Source of the DNA: Dysidea avara
Taxonomy: Eukaryota > Porifera > Demospongiae > Dictyoceratida > Dysideidae
Length of the DNA: 64,000 bases
Direction: 5' to 3'
Assembly (NCBI RefSeq): GCF_963678975.1
Contig: NC_089281.1
Location: 1,924,437 to 1,988,436 of the forward strand
Shown one piece after another: positions 1 through 9,959 of this stretch. The notes beneath the pieces were generated by a model. That model saw only the letters and a program-made list of their open reading frames with translations, was not told where the DNA came from and made no database searches. The position numbers were made by a program, and so were the translations under genes. How positions within the stretch are numbered: position 1 is the first letter of the stretch; the number at the start of each line of letters is the position of its first letter.

Positions 1-87
1 GTTCAACGTGGCAATGCTGCTTCTGTAATGGCAACAATTCCATCATCACAGGATTGGGCAGAGTTTGCCTCTCTGCCCACTGTTTGA
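1..87 (+). CDS. 3' terminal exon of an unidentified gene (partial)
   Basis: The frame opening at base 1 reads 28 codons to a TGA at 85-87 and ends in SQDWAEFASLPTV. An AATAAA-like ATTAAA follows about 36 bp after the stop, which fits the end of a real mRNA. The residues look like ordinary protein, but the fragment is too short for me to name the family. The upstream exons lie outside the window. Whether an intron boundary precedes base 1 cannot be seen. Confidence 0.5.
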   Translation, partial: VQRGNAASVMATIPSSQDWAEFASLPTV

Positions 88-122
88 GTGTGAAGACCTT
101 TTCTTTTATTATCATCTTTTAT

Positions 123-128
123 ATTAAA
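123..128 (+). promoter_or_regulatory. Probable polyadenylation signal ATTAAA
   Basis: ATTAAA lies 36 bp after the TGA of the partial exon at the left edge, in a T-rich stretch. It is the commonest variant of AATAAA in animals. Confidence 0.4.
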
Positions 129-713
129 CAAACTTCTATCATAAAAAAAAGAATTTAAAATAGGGCGTGTCTCCTTCGTTCATGATCGATCGATTGAGAG
201 CAGTTGCCTTAAGGATCTGCATGAGAGAAGACTAAATAATAGCTACAGATAACTACTTTTTACAGATTGGTAGGGTTTTCCAGCTATATAATTTCAATGC
301 CTTTATTGTTGTGGATCAAAGCATTTAACACGTTTGGTGAATACAGCCTGTTGCATGATCATGCCTTTTCAGAGTCTATAGCTATTTCATAAGACTGATC
401 ATGAGTACTAGGGATCGAAGTTGTGATTCTGAAAAAAAACTGCATAAACAAGAAGTAATAGGGATGGTGATTCACAATACATCAATACAAGCCAAGCTGC
501 TCGATTTGTGTACATTGAATTTAAGATTCCTATTTTAGCTGTTGGGTTCTACTTGTTTAAATTTACAATTTTTTGCCCCCCTAGTTTGATTAACATTGAG
601 TCGTGCCCCCCCCCCCCCATGTTTACAAAATCCAGTTAATTTGCACTACTATACAGTGTGTTTGGTGGTCATGAACTTGCAGAAAAAGTTCACAAACAAG
701 TATAAAAAAAATT
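129..713. other. No gene seen; AT-rich spacer
   Basis: I see no coding frame or RNA gene. A 13-base poly-C run sits at 606-618. The right end merges into the first foldback element. Confidence 0.5.
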
Positions 714-968
714 ATTTTAAACTAGAGTAGGGACAACGTAGTACCACGCTAAAAAGTACTGAAACAATCTGGATTGGAGTAGTATGTAATGTCCATTTGC
801 TGTAAAACAATAAGAAGCAAATATCCCTACTGTGTGTTTCAATCTCCGCAGCACAGTAGGGATATTTGCTTCTTCTTGTTTACAATTGGACATTACATAC
901 TACTCCAATCCAGATTGTTTCAGTGCTTTTTATCGTGGTACTACGTTGTCCCTACTCTAGTTTAAAAT
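714..968. mobile_element. Foldback (palindromic) MITE 1, AGAGTAGGGAC family
   Basis: Two arms of about 115 bases are almost perfect inverted copies around a short centre near 838-850. The outer arm reads ACTAGAGTAGGGACAACG and returns as its complement ending at CTCTAGT. The same outer motif ends elements at 4565-4847 and 32528-32676. There is no ORF. The arms would fold into a long hairpin if transcribed. No clear target-site duplication was found. Confidence 0.75.
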
Positions 969-1606
969 TCCTAATATATACCTTTTATTTTTAAAATACT
1001 CTGCATCACACTGTTAATCATTATTGTCAGTACCATTCACCTGAGCCCGCCAAATATAGTATTATCAAAGAGGTGAACATGTGTTCACTCCCAATGGTTT
1101 TGTACTGGAACAAGCATGTTTTCATGTTGTAAATATGTTTGCATGCCTGAATTGTCCATGCTAAATGTATGGGATATTTGTAAAACCTTATAACTCACTT
1201 GTTCTTGCCCATTTCAAAGAGTTTTTTTGATTAACAGTTCTGGAATTTAAAGGGCTTCACAACACTACTAAATGTCTGGGCACCTGGCCCATGTATGAAG
1301 AATTATTAACAAGAAACCAAGGCTCAGGTGCACACAAACAGACAATAGCACCAGTTTCTAGAGCAAATAATTTAATGTCTTTTTGTCTTGTCCAACAAAA
1401 CTATGTTTTTCTTCCTTGCTGCATTACCTCCAAAAATTCATCTAATCACTACATGACAGTTTTTGGTCATATGTGTATAATGTAGATCAGTAATGGTAGC
1501 CAGATATTAACGTGGATCATCTGATGCCATCTGTTATTATGAAAGGCTGGCAGTTTAATAGTTTTTGAAAATTACTTGACAAGAACCAAATAAAAAAAAG
1601 TAAAAC
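969..1606. other. Spacer with no gene seen
   Basis: AT-rich sequence. Parts around 1330-1580 recur at 3210-3440, as the spacer of the tRNA tandem unit. I see no coding signal; the short open frame at 1291-1485 is not supported. Confidence 0.45.
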
Positions 1607-1679
1607 TGGTCTGTGTGAAGCTTGAACTCATGGCCTTGGCGTTATCAGCACCACGCTCTACCGACTGAGCTAACAGACC
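1607..1679 (-). tRNA. tRNA-Ile(GAT) copy 1, slightly degenerate
   Basis: The complementary strand folds as a 73-base cloverleaf with acceptor GGTCTGT/ACAGACC and anticodon loop CTGATAA, giving GAT. The T stem is ATGAG/TTCAC, with one A-C mismatch and a G-T pair where the other copies have GTGAG/CTCAC. It is possibly a weakened gene. A T-run terminator (A-run on the plus strand) lies just downstream. Confidence 0.8.
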
Positions 1680-1814
1680 TTGTTAGTAAATGTTAGGAAG
1701 TTTTACAGTATCTAAGAATTTGAGTGTGTTTCTATGTAGTCTTGCACAATGTGTCTATAGGAAGTAAAATGTGAAGTCAAAAAGTAAAAAAAAAAAGAGA
1801 AAAATTAACTAGTA

Positions 1815-1896
1815 CGCAGTGAGCAGGGTTTGAACCTGCGCGGGGAGACCCCATTGGATTTCAAGTCCAACGCCTTAACCACTCGGCCATCACTGC
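1815..1896 (-). tRNA. tRNA-Ser(TGA) copy A, intact
   Basis: 82-base class II tRNA: acceptor GCAGTGA/TCACTGC, anticodon stem TTGGA/TCCAA around CTTGAAA (anticodon TGA), long variable arm GGGG/CCCC, and T stem GCAGG/CCTGC with loop TTCAAAC. The discriminator is G, as expected for eukaryotic tRNA-Ser. An A-rich run on the plus strand at about 1786-1805 provides the pol III terminator. Confidence 0.95.
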
Positions 1897-1989
1897 ACCT
1901 GTGAATATTGTGTTAGTGTACACCATTTGATGTGGCTCTGTTGTCTAGTGACTCTGACTTGACTGTAAGCTACAAGTGTTTTCTAGCTT

Positions 1990-2564
1990 AGGCGATTAAT
2001 CAATTAATCTAGATATTTGTCACTAATCCATTTTACATCTTGTCAATTAGCAAAAAATCATTTTGCTGTTGTAGTCAGGTGGAACATGACAATAGTGCAG
2101 CTGGAACATAATTTTTATGCCCTGTCCTTCACAGAAAGGATTTAAACTACATCTTATTGGCAATTAAATAAAACAATCATCATGATTGATAGAGGCCTTG
2201 TTTGCATCCCTTGATGCAGAGGGATACATTGTATACTTTAGTAAACTAGAAAATGAGATTTAATCAAAAATCATCAGTTTAAAAAGAATTATCTAGATTA
2301 TCAAACAGGCAATATTGCCCAACACTAGTGCTCCTCATTCTAGACACACTAGTACCACCTCCACATGCTCTTGCTACATGTAATTGAATTGTCTCCAGCC
2401 ATGACATCATTTTATCAAATGACAACAAAGAAATTTGTATATGTAGTGAAAAGTTTTGTTTTTAAATTGAAGAACGACATAGAAGGTCACACATGAAAGA
2501 GTGGCTGACATGTGAGCATAGTGTATTTCTTTAAAATCTCAGACAAAAGAAGAACAATTGTAAC
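1990..2564. other. Tandem-unit spacer
   Basis: No gene seen. The stretch near 2340-2450 is homologous to 9395-9500, marking both as the same part of the duplicated unit. Confidence 0.5.
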
Positions 2565-2637
2565 TGGTCTGTGTGAGGCTTGAACTCACGACCTTGGCGT
2601 TATCAGCACCACGCTCTACCGACTGAGCTAACAGACC
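2565..2637 (-). tRNA. tRNA-Ile(GAT) copy 2, intact
   Basis: All stems of the 73-base cloverleaf pair, with acceptor GGTCTGT/ACAGACC, anticodon GAT and T stem GTGAG/CTCAC. The A box (TAGCTCAGTCGGTAGAGC) and B box (GTTCAAGCCTC) are present. It is identical in sequence class to the other array copies. Confidence 0.95.
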
Positions 2638-2772
2638 TTGTTGATGAATGATGGAAGACTTTACAATATATACAAATTGTTGAAGATGTTATGGTCTTGT
2701 ACAATGTGTATGTTATATGAAGTTGAAAAGGAAAGAAAGATTACAAAAAGAAAAAAAATATATATTCTAGTA

Positions 2773-2834
2773 CACAGCAAGCTGCATGGGGAGACCCCAT
2801 TGGATTTCTTGTTAACCACTCAGCCACCACTGTA
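2773..2834 (-). pseudogene. tRNA-Ser copy B, deleted pseudogene
   Basis: Sits where the Ser gene should be, 135 bp after the Ile copy. It has lost most of the T arm and part of the anticodon arm; only the variable arm and end fragments remain recognisable. Not functional. Confidence 0.85.
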
Positions 2835-3488
2835 CCTGTTAGTGTACACCATTTGAGGTGGCTCTATTGTCTAGTGACTTTGACTTAATAGGGGAGAAAT
2901 GTTTTGTGCATTCTGGGCACACTGTAATTTTAAGGTAGCGTGGTGGATCCTTATTAATAAAGTAACTAACATGTTTATTACATAAACATACAATTTCCAA
3001 ATTTTATGTAGATAAGTTATGTGATGTAAGATGTGTATGAGTGCAAACTCTGAATGTGTGTGTGCATAACAAGGTTTATCCCAGCAAAATAAAGTAGAGC
3101 AGTAAAACTGGTAGGAATTTGCTACCAGCTTCAAAGCAATTTTATGCCATTGCTTTAACCACCAACAGTAAAAATATACCTTTTAAAAATACTCTGCATC
3201 TCACTGCTAATCACTAGCACCATTTCTAGAGCAAATAATGTAATGTCTTTATAGTCTTGTCCAACAAAACTACATTGTTCAATGTTTTTCTTCCTTCCAT
3301 TACCTCCAAAATTTCACCCAATCACTACATGACAGTCTTTGGTCATATGTGTAATGTAGATCAGTTATGGTAGCCTGGATATTAACGTGGGTCATCTGAT
3401 GTCATCTGTTTATTGTGGAAGGCTGGCAGTTTAATAGTTTTTGAAAACTTGAGAGGACCAGAAAACAACAAACAAAAAAAGTAAAACC

Positions 3489-3561
3489 TGGTCTGTGTGA
3501 GGCTTGAACTCACGACCTTGGCGTTATCAGCACCACGCTCTACCAACTGAGCTAACAGACC
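3489..3561 (-). tRNA. tRNA-Ile(GAT) copy 3, intact
   Basis: Complete 73-base cloverleaf with anticodon GAT. The D loop has AGTTGGTA in place of AGTCGGTA, a common eukaryotic form. An A-run at 3473-3480 on the plus strand gives the terminator. Confidence 0.95.
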
Positions 3562-3678
3562 TTGTTGGTAATTGATGGGAAGCTTTTGCAATATGTAAGA
3601 ATTTGTAAATGTGTTTCTACCTATGTAGTCTTGTGCTGAGAAATATACAGTTGAAAGTAAATAATAAATCAAAGAATA

Positions 3679-3761
3679 TGCAGTAAGCAGGATTTGGACC
3701 TGCGTGGGGAGAACCCATTGGATTTTAAGTCCAATACCTTAACCACTCAGCCATTCACTAC
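3679..3761 (-). pseudogene. tRNA-Ser copy C, degenerate, anticodon loop changed to TAA
   Basis: 83 bases with an inserted base near the acceptor/D-arm junction and several stem mismatches. The anticodon loop reads CTTAAAA, so the anticodon would be TAA rather than TGA. Probably dead. Confidence 0.8.
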
Positions 3762-3924
3762 ACCTGTGAATATTGTGTTAGTGTATACCATTTGATGTGG
3801 CTCTGTTGTCTAGTGACTCTGACTTGACTGCTCTAGTAGGGGAGAATTGTTTTGTGACACAATGTATACAGGGTTCTTGAAAATTTACTGTAGGTTGGAA
3901 ATTCTCACGACTTTTTCATTTATC

Positions 3925-4550
3925 ATACGGTACGATAGTATTGTGTATAGTAAGGACCACAAAGATGTGGGCATGGCCCATGAAAAACATCACCCAAAAA
4001 CCAGCCTCAATTTTCCCTGATGATGATGAAGCAGTATTGGTTAGCCTTTGAGCAACCTGAAATGCTTCCAACAAGTTGCTATGGAATTTATTAAATGGAA
4101 TTTTCTATTGACTGACTGACTGATACCTTCAGACAAGCGTAACTCGATAACAGCTAAGGCTACAGGCTTGATTTTTTCACTGTTCAATGTCGCTTCAGCC
4201 AGACATGTGCCTTTTGGCATACCGCAGTACATACAATGCATTCTTCATGGACTTACCAGTGTCCTCCTTTGTATCTCATTCATCTTTGCTGACAGCAAAA
4301 GGTGTTGATTTGGCAGTAGCACATGATGGCTTTCCTTCATAACAGAAATCGTCCATGTTTTTCATAGTGGCTACTTTGATTTCAGAGGTGCTTTTCAAAT
4401 AGTTCTTGATTCGTAATGCTGTGTAAGATGACAACGAAGCGTAGTGGATATCTCACTTTTCAGATGATAATTGACAGTTGGGGTGCGTGGTGCCATTTTT
4501 TCTTTTGATGCGGTATGTGTGGGTTTACCAGTCATAATAATTTTATTGTA
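3925..4550. repeat. Dispersed repeat Q, copy 1
   Basis: A block beginning near the ACATCACCCAAAAACCAGCC motif recurs at 31205-32130, at 46070-46651, and inverted at 32684-32950. It has no ORF and I do not recognise the family. It abuts a foldback element at its right end, as do two other copies. Confidence 0.7.
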
Positions 4551-4564
4551 CAAAGAAAGTTAAC

Positions 4565-4847
4565 AAGTATAAAAAAAAATTGAAATTTTCAACTAGAGTA
4601 GGGACCATAGCACATCAATAAAAAGTACTGAAATAAGCTGGAGTAGTGTACGATATTAAATCACAGTAAACAATAAGAAGTGTTATATCCCTACTGTGCA
4701 TTTCCATTATGGTATCTTGAGCACAGTAGGGATATAACACTTCTTATTGTTTTACTGTGATTTAATATCGTGCACTACTCCAGTACTTTTTATCGATGTG
4801 TTATGGTCCCTACTCTAGTTGAAAATTTCAATTTTTTTTGTATACTT
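4565..4847. mobile_element. Foldback MITE 2, AGAGTAGGGAC family
   Basis: Near-perfect inverted arms of about 130 bases around 4690-4725. They begin AAGTATAAAAAAAAATTG and end with its complement. Centre-proximal arm sequence TATATCCCTACTGTGC matches the half element at 32640-32670. No ORF. Confidence 0.85.
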
Positions 4848-5390
4848 ATAACTACGTATATATGATCATGTGAAACTTCGAATGCACCGCTTGTTGTATA
4901 TTGAGGCATATAGCCCTCAAACCACAACTAAGTATATTACGTATATATACACTCACCTGCAGTTTTGAAGCACGTGACACTAATGTGTGTCATGCCTATT
5001 AACAGGTTAATAGCCCACAGCGGGCACCAGCACGATCAATTGCCAAAACTGGCTCAGGCTGATAGCCTTGCCATGCTGGGCAATCAATCACCCTGGCTAG
5101 TAGGAATTCAACCACTGGATTCATTTTATAGACATCTAGACTTCAATGTTGGATGGCAGCAGGTAACTTTGCTCCTATGTTTGTTGATATGAACGGAAAA
5201 TTCCTGGGGATATAAGGAGCAAAGTCCCACAATTGAATGTCACTACCATTTTAATTGAGCTGACCCTAGGCAACCAGCATGTCTGCCATGCCAAACTATG
5301 GAGAACTAAGTGTAAGTTGTTTTATTTGTGTGCGTATGGGTTGTTAGTGTGTTGTGTAGTGCAGGTTAATTAAGACACATGGTATATATT
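4848..5390. other. Spacer with no gene seen
   Basis: Contains open frames without coding character. A (TATA)-rich patch lies near 4920-4950. Confidence 0.4.
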
Positions 5391-5638
5391 ACTAGTATTT
5401 AAAAAAAAAGTTAATTTAAAAATGAAGTAGGGATTATGCAGTTAAACAAGAGATGAATCATGCATGCTATTACAGCATAGCTCGATGGGAAAGTCCCTAC
5501 TTTGGCACTGAACAAAATAATTGTTATAGCTAATGTGGACTTTCCCATTGAGCTATGCTGTAGTAGCTTTATTCATCTCTTGTTTCACTACTTTATATTG
5601 CATAGATCCCTACTTCATTTTTAAATTAACATACTAGT
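5391..5638. mobile_element. Foldback MITE 3, AAGTAGGGAT subfamily
   Basis: Inverted arms read TTAATTTAAAAATGAAGTAG on the left and return on the right, ending near ACTAGT on both sides. The inner arms contain CATAGCTC..GGGAAAGTC and its complement. It resembles the AGAGTAGGGAC foldbacks in design but not in sequence, apart from the AGTAGGGA core. Confidence 0.8.
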
Positions 5639-6045
5639 TTGTTTAGTTTTTTGTTGTAGCAGAGCTAGCTACAGTGTAACTTGTGACTGTTCTATTAGAA
5701 TATCTTACATGACTGCTGTATAAGAGTGACTGTTGTATTAGAGTATATCTCGAGTCAGCCAAGGAGTGTGCAACTAGCTATACCCATAAGGGCTGGGGTG
5801 AGGTCATCTTGTTTACTGGTAAGTAAATAGTTAGATTGTTAAGAGGTACATATGGTCTCTGTACTCTATCACTATTAGTCCGCCTATATAGACCTTTATT
5901 TGATGGGCATGGTCGTGAACCTATCACATACAGGACCCAACCGCGAAGTTGCAGATATCTATAGCTAGTATATCTCTTCTGTAGTAGTGCCAGGATTGAA
6001 GTGCTTCTGAAATGTGGCTCTGACATGATTCTGTGGCATCTAAAT

Positions 6046-6334
6046 TAGTGCTGAAACGATTATTCGGTTATTTGATTATTTGATTACTCAGTCGGTATGG
6101 CACTATTCGATTTGTTAGCACTTTGTACACTGTATTCAGATGGAAAAGCCAGTCTTGAAACTTAAGATTGTGAATGAAGTGATGTATATGAATAGCTTAT
6201 AGGCTTTACCTTGCTCCCTAACAAAAGGTTTCTGTACTTATTCAATAGAAGTGCAACCTTAAAGAGTAATCAAATATTTGGTTGTTTGTTCACAACTATT
6301 TGAATAGTAAGAATTACTATTCGTTTCAGCACTA
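6046..6334. mobile_element. hAT-like MITE, TIR TAGTGCTGAAACG
   Basis: Terminal inverted repeats TAGTGCTGAAACG / CGTTTCAGCACTA. Flanks ATCTAAAT and GTCTAAAT form an 8-bp duplication with one mismatch, the length typical of hAT elements. Non-coding. Confidence 0.85.
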
Positions 6335-7351
6335 GTCTAAATATGCTGCTGAAAGAAAGTGTTGATATGGAAAATTAATGCCTCGATATGGATTTGTTGG
6401 ATAAAGAAGAAGACAAGCAGCCTGATTGAAGATAAAAGAAAAGACAAGGCACAGAGGTCTTATACTCGTCAGAACCCCAAAAGGCACATCCCACTGGTAA
6501 GTTTGTTATTGTCGCGTAAAATGGTGGCTGTGTGCTGCTTCGTTTGGCCTTTAGCCTTGTGACTGTGGTCAGGCAGTGAGACTAAAATTCGAGTTTTAGC
6601 TATTTTAAAAATTCTATATCCGGCCACCTGTAAATGTTTTATTATATATTATATGAACTAGTACTATTCCGTAAAGGTGATTTTCGTCGTGTAAAATGTC
6701 TCTAGGATGATTTTTAATGGTAGAATTTTGGGGTGTGTGAGAAATTTCTAGGTGATCCCTACTTAAACGGTACTACCGTACCGTTTGATATGGACCATGG
6801 CTTGCACTGATGTATATACATCCCGACTCCGAAGTCAGAGGAGGTTTACTGTTGATAAACCCTGAGTTTACTGTCAAACCTTCAGAATACATAACTTATT
6901 TACATGGCAACCAGCTACGTAGCATCAGAGAATGATTACTCAGACAGGTTTCACTGTTCTGTAATTCTACAATCATGTGCTGCAGTTCTGAAAATGTTAT
7001 ACTACTAAAGGTTTAATAGTGACGTGAGCATTTGTAGGATACTGTTCTAATTAGAGCACTGGTGTGTCACCTTTGGTGTGTCTCACTGTTAATGATATTG
7101 ATTAGTTCTCACAGCATAATTTATTCCCATAATTAATTTCAGTCTGAGCCTTTATAAAACAAACAGGGAGGTACCACTATACGTTATCAACGACATCAAG
7201 GCTATGCTGGCTTTGATGAAAGCGGCTTGCTCTTTTGAAGTTACACCGGTGTACATTTCAGTTGTTTTTCTGAAGAGGAATACACGACAAATAATTCCTT
7301 TGATCTGAGGTGTGAGGGTGTCACATACAGGACCACCCAGGTTGTTTCTCG
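6335..7351. other. Spacer, one exon-like segment, no confident gene
   Basis: A lysine-rich stretch near 6388-6498 ends at a good donor (CTG|GTAAGT) but its frame is broken (see findings). 6900-7050 is homologous to 10590-10700, so it belongs to the tRNA tandem unit. Nothing else recognised. Confidence 0.4.
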
Positions 7352-7530
7352 CGAATGCACGTGATTAAACAACTTACTAATTAAAGGGCATGGCAGCCAT
7401 TTTGCTAGTGGGTCAAGATAGGCGAGTCATGGCTGCCACACCCTTTAATTAATGAGTTTTTTAATCGCACCACTATCACGACTTGACTGCCACGCCCTTT
7501 AATCAGTGAGTTTTTTAATCATGCGCGCTC
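7352..7530. mobile_element. MITE with long imperfect TIRs
   Basis: The left arm runs from GCGAATGCACGTGATTAAAC through ATTAAAGGGCATGGCAG. The right arm returns CTGCCACGCCCTTTAAT through TTAATCATGCGCGC. A third, internal copy of the CTTTAATTAATGAG segment is present. The element ends just before tRNA-Ser copy D and probably replaced the Ile copy expected there. Confidence 0.65.
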
Positions 7531-7646
7531 ACTGGAAACGATGTTGCGCTTGAGCGATATGTTCCGTATGGTCTTGTAGAATGTGTCTATAGAAATATAT
7601 TGTGAAGTCAAAAAGTAAAAAAAAATCATAGAGAAATAAAATAGTA

Positions 7647-7728
7647 CGCAGTGAGCAGGATTTGAACTCACATGGGGAGACCCCATTGGATTTCAAGTCC
7701 AACGCCTTAACCACTCGGCCATCACTGC
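7647..7728 (-). pseudogene. tRNA-Ser(TGA) copy D, T arm disrupted
   Basis: Acceptor, D arm, anticodon arm (TGA) and variable arm are normal. The T stem reads GTGAG against CCTGC and cannot pair well. GTGAGTTCAA is the T-arm sequence of the neighbouring tRNA-Ile family, so this may be a small gene-conversion patch rather than random decay. Confidence 0.75.
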
Positions 7729-7796
7729 ACCTGTGAATATTGTGTTAGTGTGCACCATTTGATGTGGCTCTGCTGTCTAGTGACTCTGACTTGACT

Positions 7797-9352
7797 TGTT
7801 AAGTACCTGTGACACATCCAAATCCCCAGGACCTGACTCCTTGCATCCGTATGTACTGAAGGCCACAGCTGCCGAATTATCTCCCATTCTAACTCATATT
7901 TTCAAACAATCACTAGAATCTGGTGAAGTCCCATTACAATGGAAGCATGCCTATGTCACCCCAATATTTAAAAAAGGTTCCAAAGCTCACCCAGGCAACT
8001 ACCGTCCTATCTCACTCACCTCAGTAGTTTGTAAAACAATGGAGCATATCATCGTGAGTCAAATTATGAAGCATTTGGAGGACCACAATATTCTTTCAGA
8101 CAACCAGTTTGGATTTAGATCAAAACATTCCTGTGAGACTCAACTACTCATTACTGTTAATGACATTGCAAAAGATATTGACAGGAACCTGCAAGTTGAT
8201 GCTGCTATATTAGACTTTTCTAAAGTGTTCGACCGAGTAGCTCATTCTAGACTTCTCTACAAATTAAATTACTATGGTATAAGAGGAACTGTCTTACAGT
8301 GGCTAGAGTCCTTCCTTCATGGTCGTACCCAACAGGTTGTAGTAGAAGGCTCTAGATCTTCTACATGTCAAGTTACATCTGGTGTTCCACAAGGTTCCGT
8401 ACTTGGTCCTGTGTTGTTCCTAATTTACATTAACGATATTGTAACAAACATCAAGAGTGAAATTAGATTATTTGCTGACGACATTCTACTCTTTAAAACT
8501 ATAGCTACGCCCAACGATCACAGAATACTGCAAAATGACTTAGATTCCTTAACACAATGGGCTAGCAACTGGCTGATGGAATTTAACATTCCCAAATGCA
8601 ATATTTTACAATTTACAACCCACCACAGTAAAAGCACTTTTACATATAAAATGTCTAATATTCCATTGAATATTGTATCAGAGCACACCTATCTTGGTAT
8701 CCGCCTCCATCATACACTATCATGGGAACCTCATGTTAACTATATTTGTGGAAAGGCAAACCGTCTTCTTGGATTTCTGAAAAGGAATTTATATAATGCC
8801 CCAATACAAATCAAAGAACACTTATACAAACAATTATTGTTACCTTCTATTGAATACTGCTCAGCTATCTGGGATCCTTATCACCAAACAACAGTTAGCA
8901 AATTAGAAATGATCCAACACCGAGCTGCAAGATTTGTTCTTAATAAACCATGGCACAGATCCAGTCAACAACACAGTATTACAGATATGCTTAATTACCT
9001 TCAATGGCCAAGTTTAAAAAGTAGGAGAAGAAATGCTAGACTTATATTATTATTCAAGATTGTAAGAAACTTACTGGTGCTACCAAACCATTGTTTACCC
9101 CAGCCAACCCCTGTATCATATACTCGTGCCAATAATCCCCTCAAATTTGCACAGCTGCAATCCAGAATTGATTTATATAAGTATTCTTTTCTGCCAAGAA
9201 CAATTATTGATTGGAATAACTTGAAAATTGACAACATCAACACAATTAACCTTGACACTTTTAAGAACATTATAGATAAGCTAAACAATTTGTGATTTGT
9301 AATGCACATTAGCGTGTTGCCCCTGGTGGGCTTTGCTAATTAATAATAAATA
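7797..9352 (+). mobile_element. 5'-truncated non-LTR retrotransposon (CR1/Jockey-like)
   Basis: A LINE copy lacking its 5' end and endonuclease. It is flanked by TGACT on both sides (7792-7796 and 9353-9357), a likely short target-site duplication. It ends in a short TAATAATAAA tail. The empty site can be read from the related flank at 3820-3850, where the tRNA-unit sequence continues uninterrupted. The 5' junction is 69 bp upstream of the tRNA-Ser copy D 5' end. Confidence 0.85.
7799..9295 (+). CDS. Reverse transcriptase ORF of truncated LINE
   Basis: An uninterrupted frame of about 498 codons; the apparent start is just the insertion junction, with no ATG. RT motifs are in order: PGPD near residue 12, the catalytic Asp in LDFSKVFD (about 139-146), GVPQGSVLGP (about 196-205), and the FADD box (226-229). 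A thumb and the C-terminal region typical of CR1/Jockey-type LINEs follow (YLGI, EYCSAIW, LEMIQHRAARFV, DWNNL near the end). There is no apurinic endonuclease and no RNase H. Absence of stops suggests recent insertion. It is not a host gene and, lacking its 5' part, is unlikely to be autonomous. Confidence 0.92.
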   Translation, partial: LSTCDTSKSPGPDSLHPYVLKATAAELSPILTHIFKQSLESGEVPLQWKHAYVTPIFKKGSKAHPGNYRPISLTSVVCKTMEHIIVSQIMKHLEDHNILSDNQFGFRSKHSCETQLLITVNDIAKDIDRNLQVDAAILDFSKVFDRVAHSRLLYKLNYYGIRGTVLQWLESFLHGRTQQVVVEGSRSSTCQVTSGVPQGSVLGPVLFLIYINDIVTNIKSEIRLFADDILLFKTIATPNDHRILQNDLDSLTQWASNWLMEFNIPKCNILQFTTHHSKSTFTYKMSNIPLNIVSEHTYLGIRLHHTLSWEPHVNYICGKANRLLGFLKRNLYNAPIQIKEHLYKQLLLPSIEYCSAIWDPYHQTTVSKLEMIQHRAARFVLNKPWHRSSQQHSITDMLNYLQWPSLKSRRRNARLILLFKIVRNLLVLPNHCLPQPTPVSYTRANNPLKFAQLQSRIDLYKYSFLPRTIIDWNNLKIDNINTINLDTFKNIIDKLNNL

Positions 9353-9672
9353 TGACTGTAGGGAGAAGTGTTTAGTGACACAATGTGTGTTGGAGCCATT
9401 CTTTACTGGTACCACCTTCACATGCTCTTGATATATGTAATTGAAAAGGGATATTGTGTCTCTCCAACCATGACATTGTTTTATCAAATGAAAATAAAAA
9501 TTTGCTGTCAAAAGTTTTTGAGTACTTCTCCCCAGAAATCTTGGGCCACACCACGTTTCATCTATCATTGAATTTCTGTAAAAAAATTTATTCTCCCACA
9601 CAGAGACTGTAACCAACTATTCTGTTACCGGTAGCCTGGATATTAACGTGGCTGAGGTAAAAAATTGTGAAG

Positions 9673-9745
9673 AGGTCTGTGTGAGGCTTGAACTCACGAC
9701 CTTGGCGTTATCAGCACCACGCTCTACCGACTGAGCTAACAGACC
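9673..9745 (-). tRNA. tRNA-Ile(GAT) copy 4
   Basis: All stems pair and the anticodon is GAT. The base at discriminator position 73 is T here instead of A, which may weaken charging. A plus-strand A-run at 9659-9664 gives the terminator. Confidence 0.9.
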
Positions 9746-9876
9746 TTCTTGACAAATGAAAGAAGACTTTACAATATGTATAGAAGGAATTGGTGAGGAT
9801 GGTCTTGCACAATGTGACCATAGGAATAAAATATGGAGTTGAAGAGGAAAACATCATGAAGTAAAAATATATTAGT

Positions 9877-9959
9877 CGTAGTAAGTAGGGTTTAACCTGC
9901 GTGGGGACACCCCGTTGGGTTGCAAGTCCAATATACCTTAACCACTTGGCCATCACTGC
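9877..9959 (-). pseudogene. tRNA-Ser copy E, degenerate, anticodon loop changed to TGC
   Basis: Multiple stem mismatches, a base lost in the T loop, and an altered anticodon loop CTTGCAA (anticodon TGC instead of TGA). Probably non-functional. Confidence 0.8.

Noticed and set aside
1291..1485. 64-residue open frame
   Set aside because: The homologous spacer at 3210-3350 does not keep the frame open, so it is not conserved coding sequence.
3382..3672. 96-residue open frame with LLAQLVERGADNAKVVSSSLTQ
   Set aside because: This is the typical spurious translation of a tRNA gene (Ile copy 3) and its flanks.
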